Positions 14,144 through 14,967 of a DNA stretch of 14,967 nucleotides are shown piece by piece. The stretch lies in the NCBI GenBank assembly GCA_016839845.1, contig JAEOTL010000363.1, positions 1 through 14,967 on the forward strand, in the 5' to 3' direction. This DNA comes from Promethearchaeota archaeon (GTDB lineage: Archaea; Asgardarchaeota; Lokiarchaeia; Sigynarchaeales; SOKP01). Position 1 is the stretch's first letter, and each line of letters begins with the position of its first letter. The notes below the pieces were generated by a model. That model was not told the DNA's origin. It searched no databases and worked only from the letters and a program-made list of their open reading frames with translations. Both the position numbers and the translations under genes were made by a program.

Positions 14144-14967
14144 ATGAGTAATCTTATAAATTTGAAGAAAGAATGGAAAGCAATCTTCTCTTGTATAGGT
14201 TCATAAATCTCTTATTGAACTGCAAAAGGGCTGTGGAGAATGTGGATTTGCTATCAATCCATTGGTAGGTATTGATTTAACTTGTCCTGTCAAAGAAGCT
14301 TTGGGAGAAGAAGCATTTGAAATATATTTCTCACGGGGAAGGATGAGTGTATTGAAAAGCATTTTGGAAGGCTCCATTCCCTTAAGCAAGGAATTAGCGG
14401 AATATGTATACCAATGCACTGAATGTGGTAATTGTACAGAAACTTGTCACCAATCAGATGAACACATAGTTCTAAATGTCTCTAAATGGATTGATCATTG
14501 TAAAGTATGGAATGCATTAAGAAAAGATCTGGTTGAAGCAGGATTCGCTCCACTCGAAAGGCATGCCTCCCTAATAGAGTGGATGAATGATGAAAAGATG
14601 AAAAATCCATATGGGGAAGCTCAAGGAAAGAAATTTGAGTGGCTATCAACGTTTTCAAATATTAAGGATAAAGGGGATTTAGTCTTCTTTGGGGGATGTA
14701 CAATGCCATTACGTCAGGTGAATACTTTGAAAAATATGATGAATATCTTACAGGTTGCTGGGATTAAAGTTGCTATATCCAAAGAAGAATGGTGTTGCGG
14801 TTCAATTGGATTACGAATAGGTAGGTATGGAGAAGATATTATAAGACATAATGTTGAACTTCTAGAGCAAATGGGTGCGAAAACTGTATTTACTGCATGT
14901 GCTGGGTGCTATCGAACCTTAAAAAAGGACTATCCTGAAATACTAGGAAAAGAATTACCGTTCGAAG
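14144..14967 (+). CDS. HdrD/GlcF-like (Fe-S)-binding protein, frameshifted near the N-terminus and cut by the window end
   Basis: From ATG 14144 the frame reads MSNLINLKKEWKAIFSCIGS and stops at 14204-14206. The Fe-S protein continues in the +1 frame: skipping one G at 14198 gives VHKSLIELQKGCGECG and then an open frame to base 14967. No ATG, GTG or TTG precedes the first cysteine motif in that frame (a stop is at 14196), so the true N-terminus must be the shifted one. Cysteines: CGEC at 14232-14243 with a CP at 14283; a complete CxxCxxCxxxC set from 14415; and the first CCG domain (14697, CC at 14793-14798, CAGC at 14898-14909). The second CCG domain lies beyond the window. It is a likely electron partner for the FAD oxidase at 9417. 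The frameshift may be an assembly error, a real lesion or recoding. Confidence 0.82.
14159..14179 (+). repeat. Imperfect direct repeat, right copy (21 bases)
   Basis: This matches 10957-10977 at 18 of 21 positions and encodes the same NLKKEW block at the start of the right-hand Fe-S gene. It may be a shared coding motif of paralogs or the recognition site of the cassette. Confidence 0.5.

Noticed and set aside
14201..14419. 72-codon minus-strand frame near the right end
   Set aside because: It lies opposite the cysteine-rich Fe-S coding frame, which has clear family motifs; the minus frame matches nothing.
1..14967. tRNA, rRNA or other structured RNA genes
   Set aside because: No cloverleaf, rRNA or riboswitch-like stretch stood out; all gaps are short (216 bases or less) and AT-rich. 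A covariance-model scan would be decisive and was not possible here.

Overview
The window is AT-rich and most likely comes from an archaeon, best guess a Lokiarchaeia-like Asgard lineage. The reasons are TATA-like boxes about 25-30 bases before several starts with almost no leader, good Shine-Dalgarno sites before internal operon genes, frequent TTG starts, poly-T terminators, a stand-alone ADP-forming acyl-CoA synthetase alpha subunit, and HdrD/GlcF-like Fe-S proteins paired with GlcD-like flavoproteins. The phylum is inferred from gene content; no rRNA or tRNA is present to settle it.

Layout. (1) Bases 1-1088 (+): the 3' end of a 2-hydroxyacyl-CoA dehydratase subunit followed by its ATP-dependent Fe-S activator (HgdC type), ending in a bidirectional T/A-rich terminator. 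(2) 1139-3815 (-): a two-gene operon of an FAD-binding oxidase and an HdrD/GlcF-like Fe-S protein, separated by one base. (3) 3899-6506 (+): an arginase-superfamily protein with all metal ligands, then an acetate-CoA ligase (ADP-forming) alpha subunit. (4) 6671-7177 (+): a small membrane protein with a C-terminal zinc ribbon. (5) 7394-9296 (-): a GNAT acetyltransferase, a CPBP-type intramembrane protease, and a stand-alone Lrp/AsnC ligand-binding (RAM-like) domain. (6) 9417-10937 (+): a second FAD-binding oxidase, divergent from the RAM-like gene. (7) 10942-14143: a 17-codon remnant resembling the start of an Fe-S partner gene, then a coupled two-gene cassette of unknown function: a helical 204-residue protein and a 782-residue protein with a zinc-finger-like N-terminus and two tandem HTH-HNH endonuclease modules. 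(8) 14144-14967 (+): an HdrD/GlcF-like Fe-S protein, cut by the window end and carrying an apparent +1 frameshift near its N-terminus.

How the genes may work together. Flavoprotein/Fe-S pairs of this kind interconvert 2-hydroxy acids and 2-oxo acids or similar substrates; ADP-forming CoA ligases link acids to CoA with ATP gain or cost; and 2-hydroxyacyl-CoA dehydratases remove water from the CoA ester. Together they suggest amino- or organic-acid fermentation, but the substrate cannot be read from the sequence. The most unusual part is 10942-14206. There the start of an Fe-S protein gene appears twice, about 3.2 kb apart, as a truncated copy and a frameshifted copy, with the HNH cassette between them. 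This looks like a homing-endonuclease-type element sitting at the start of a redox partner gene.
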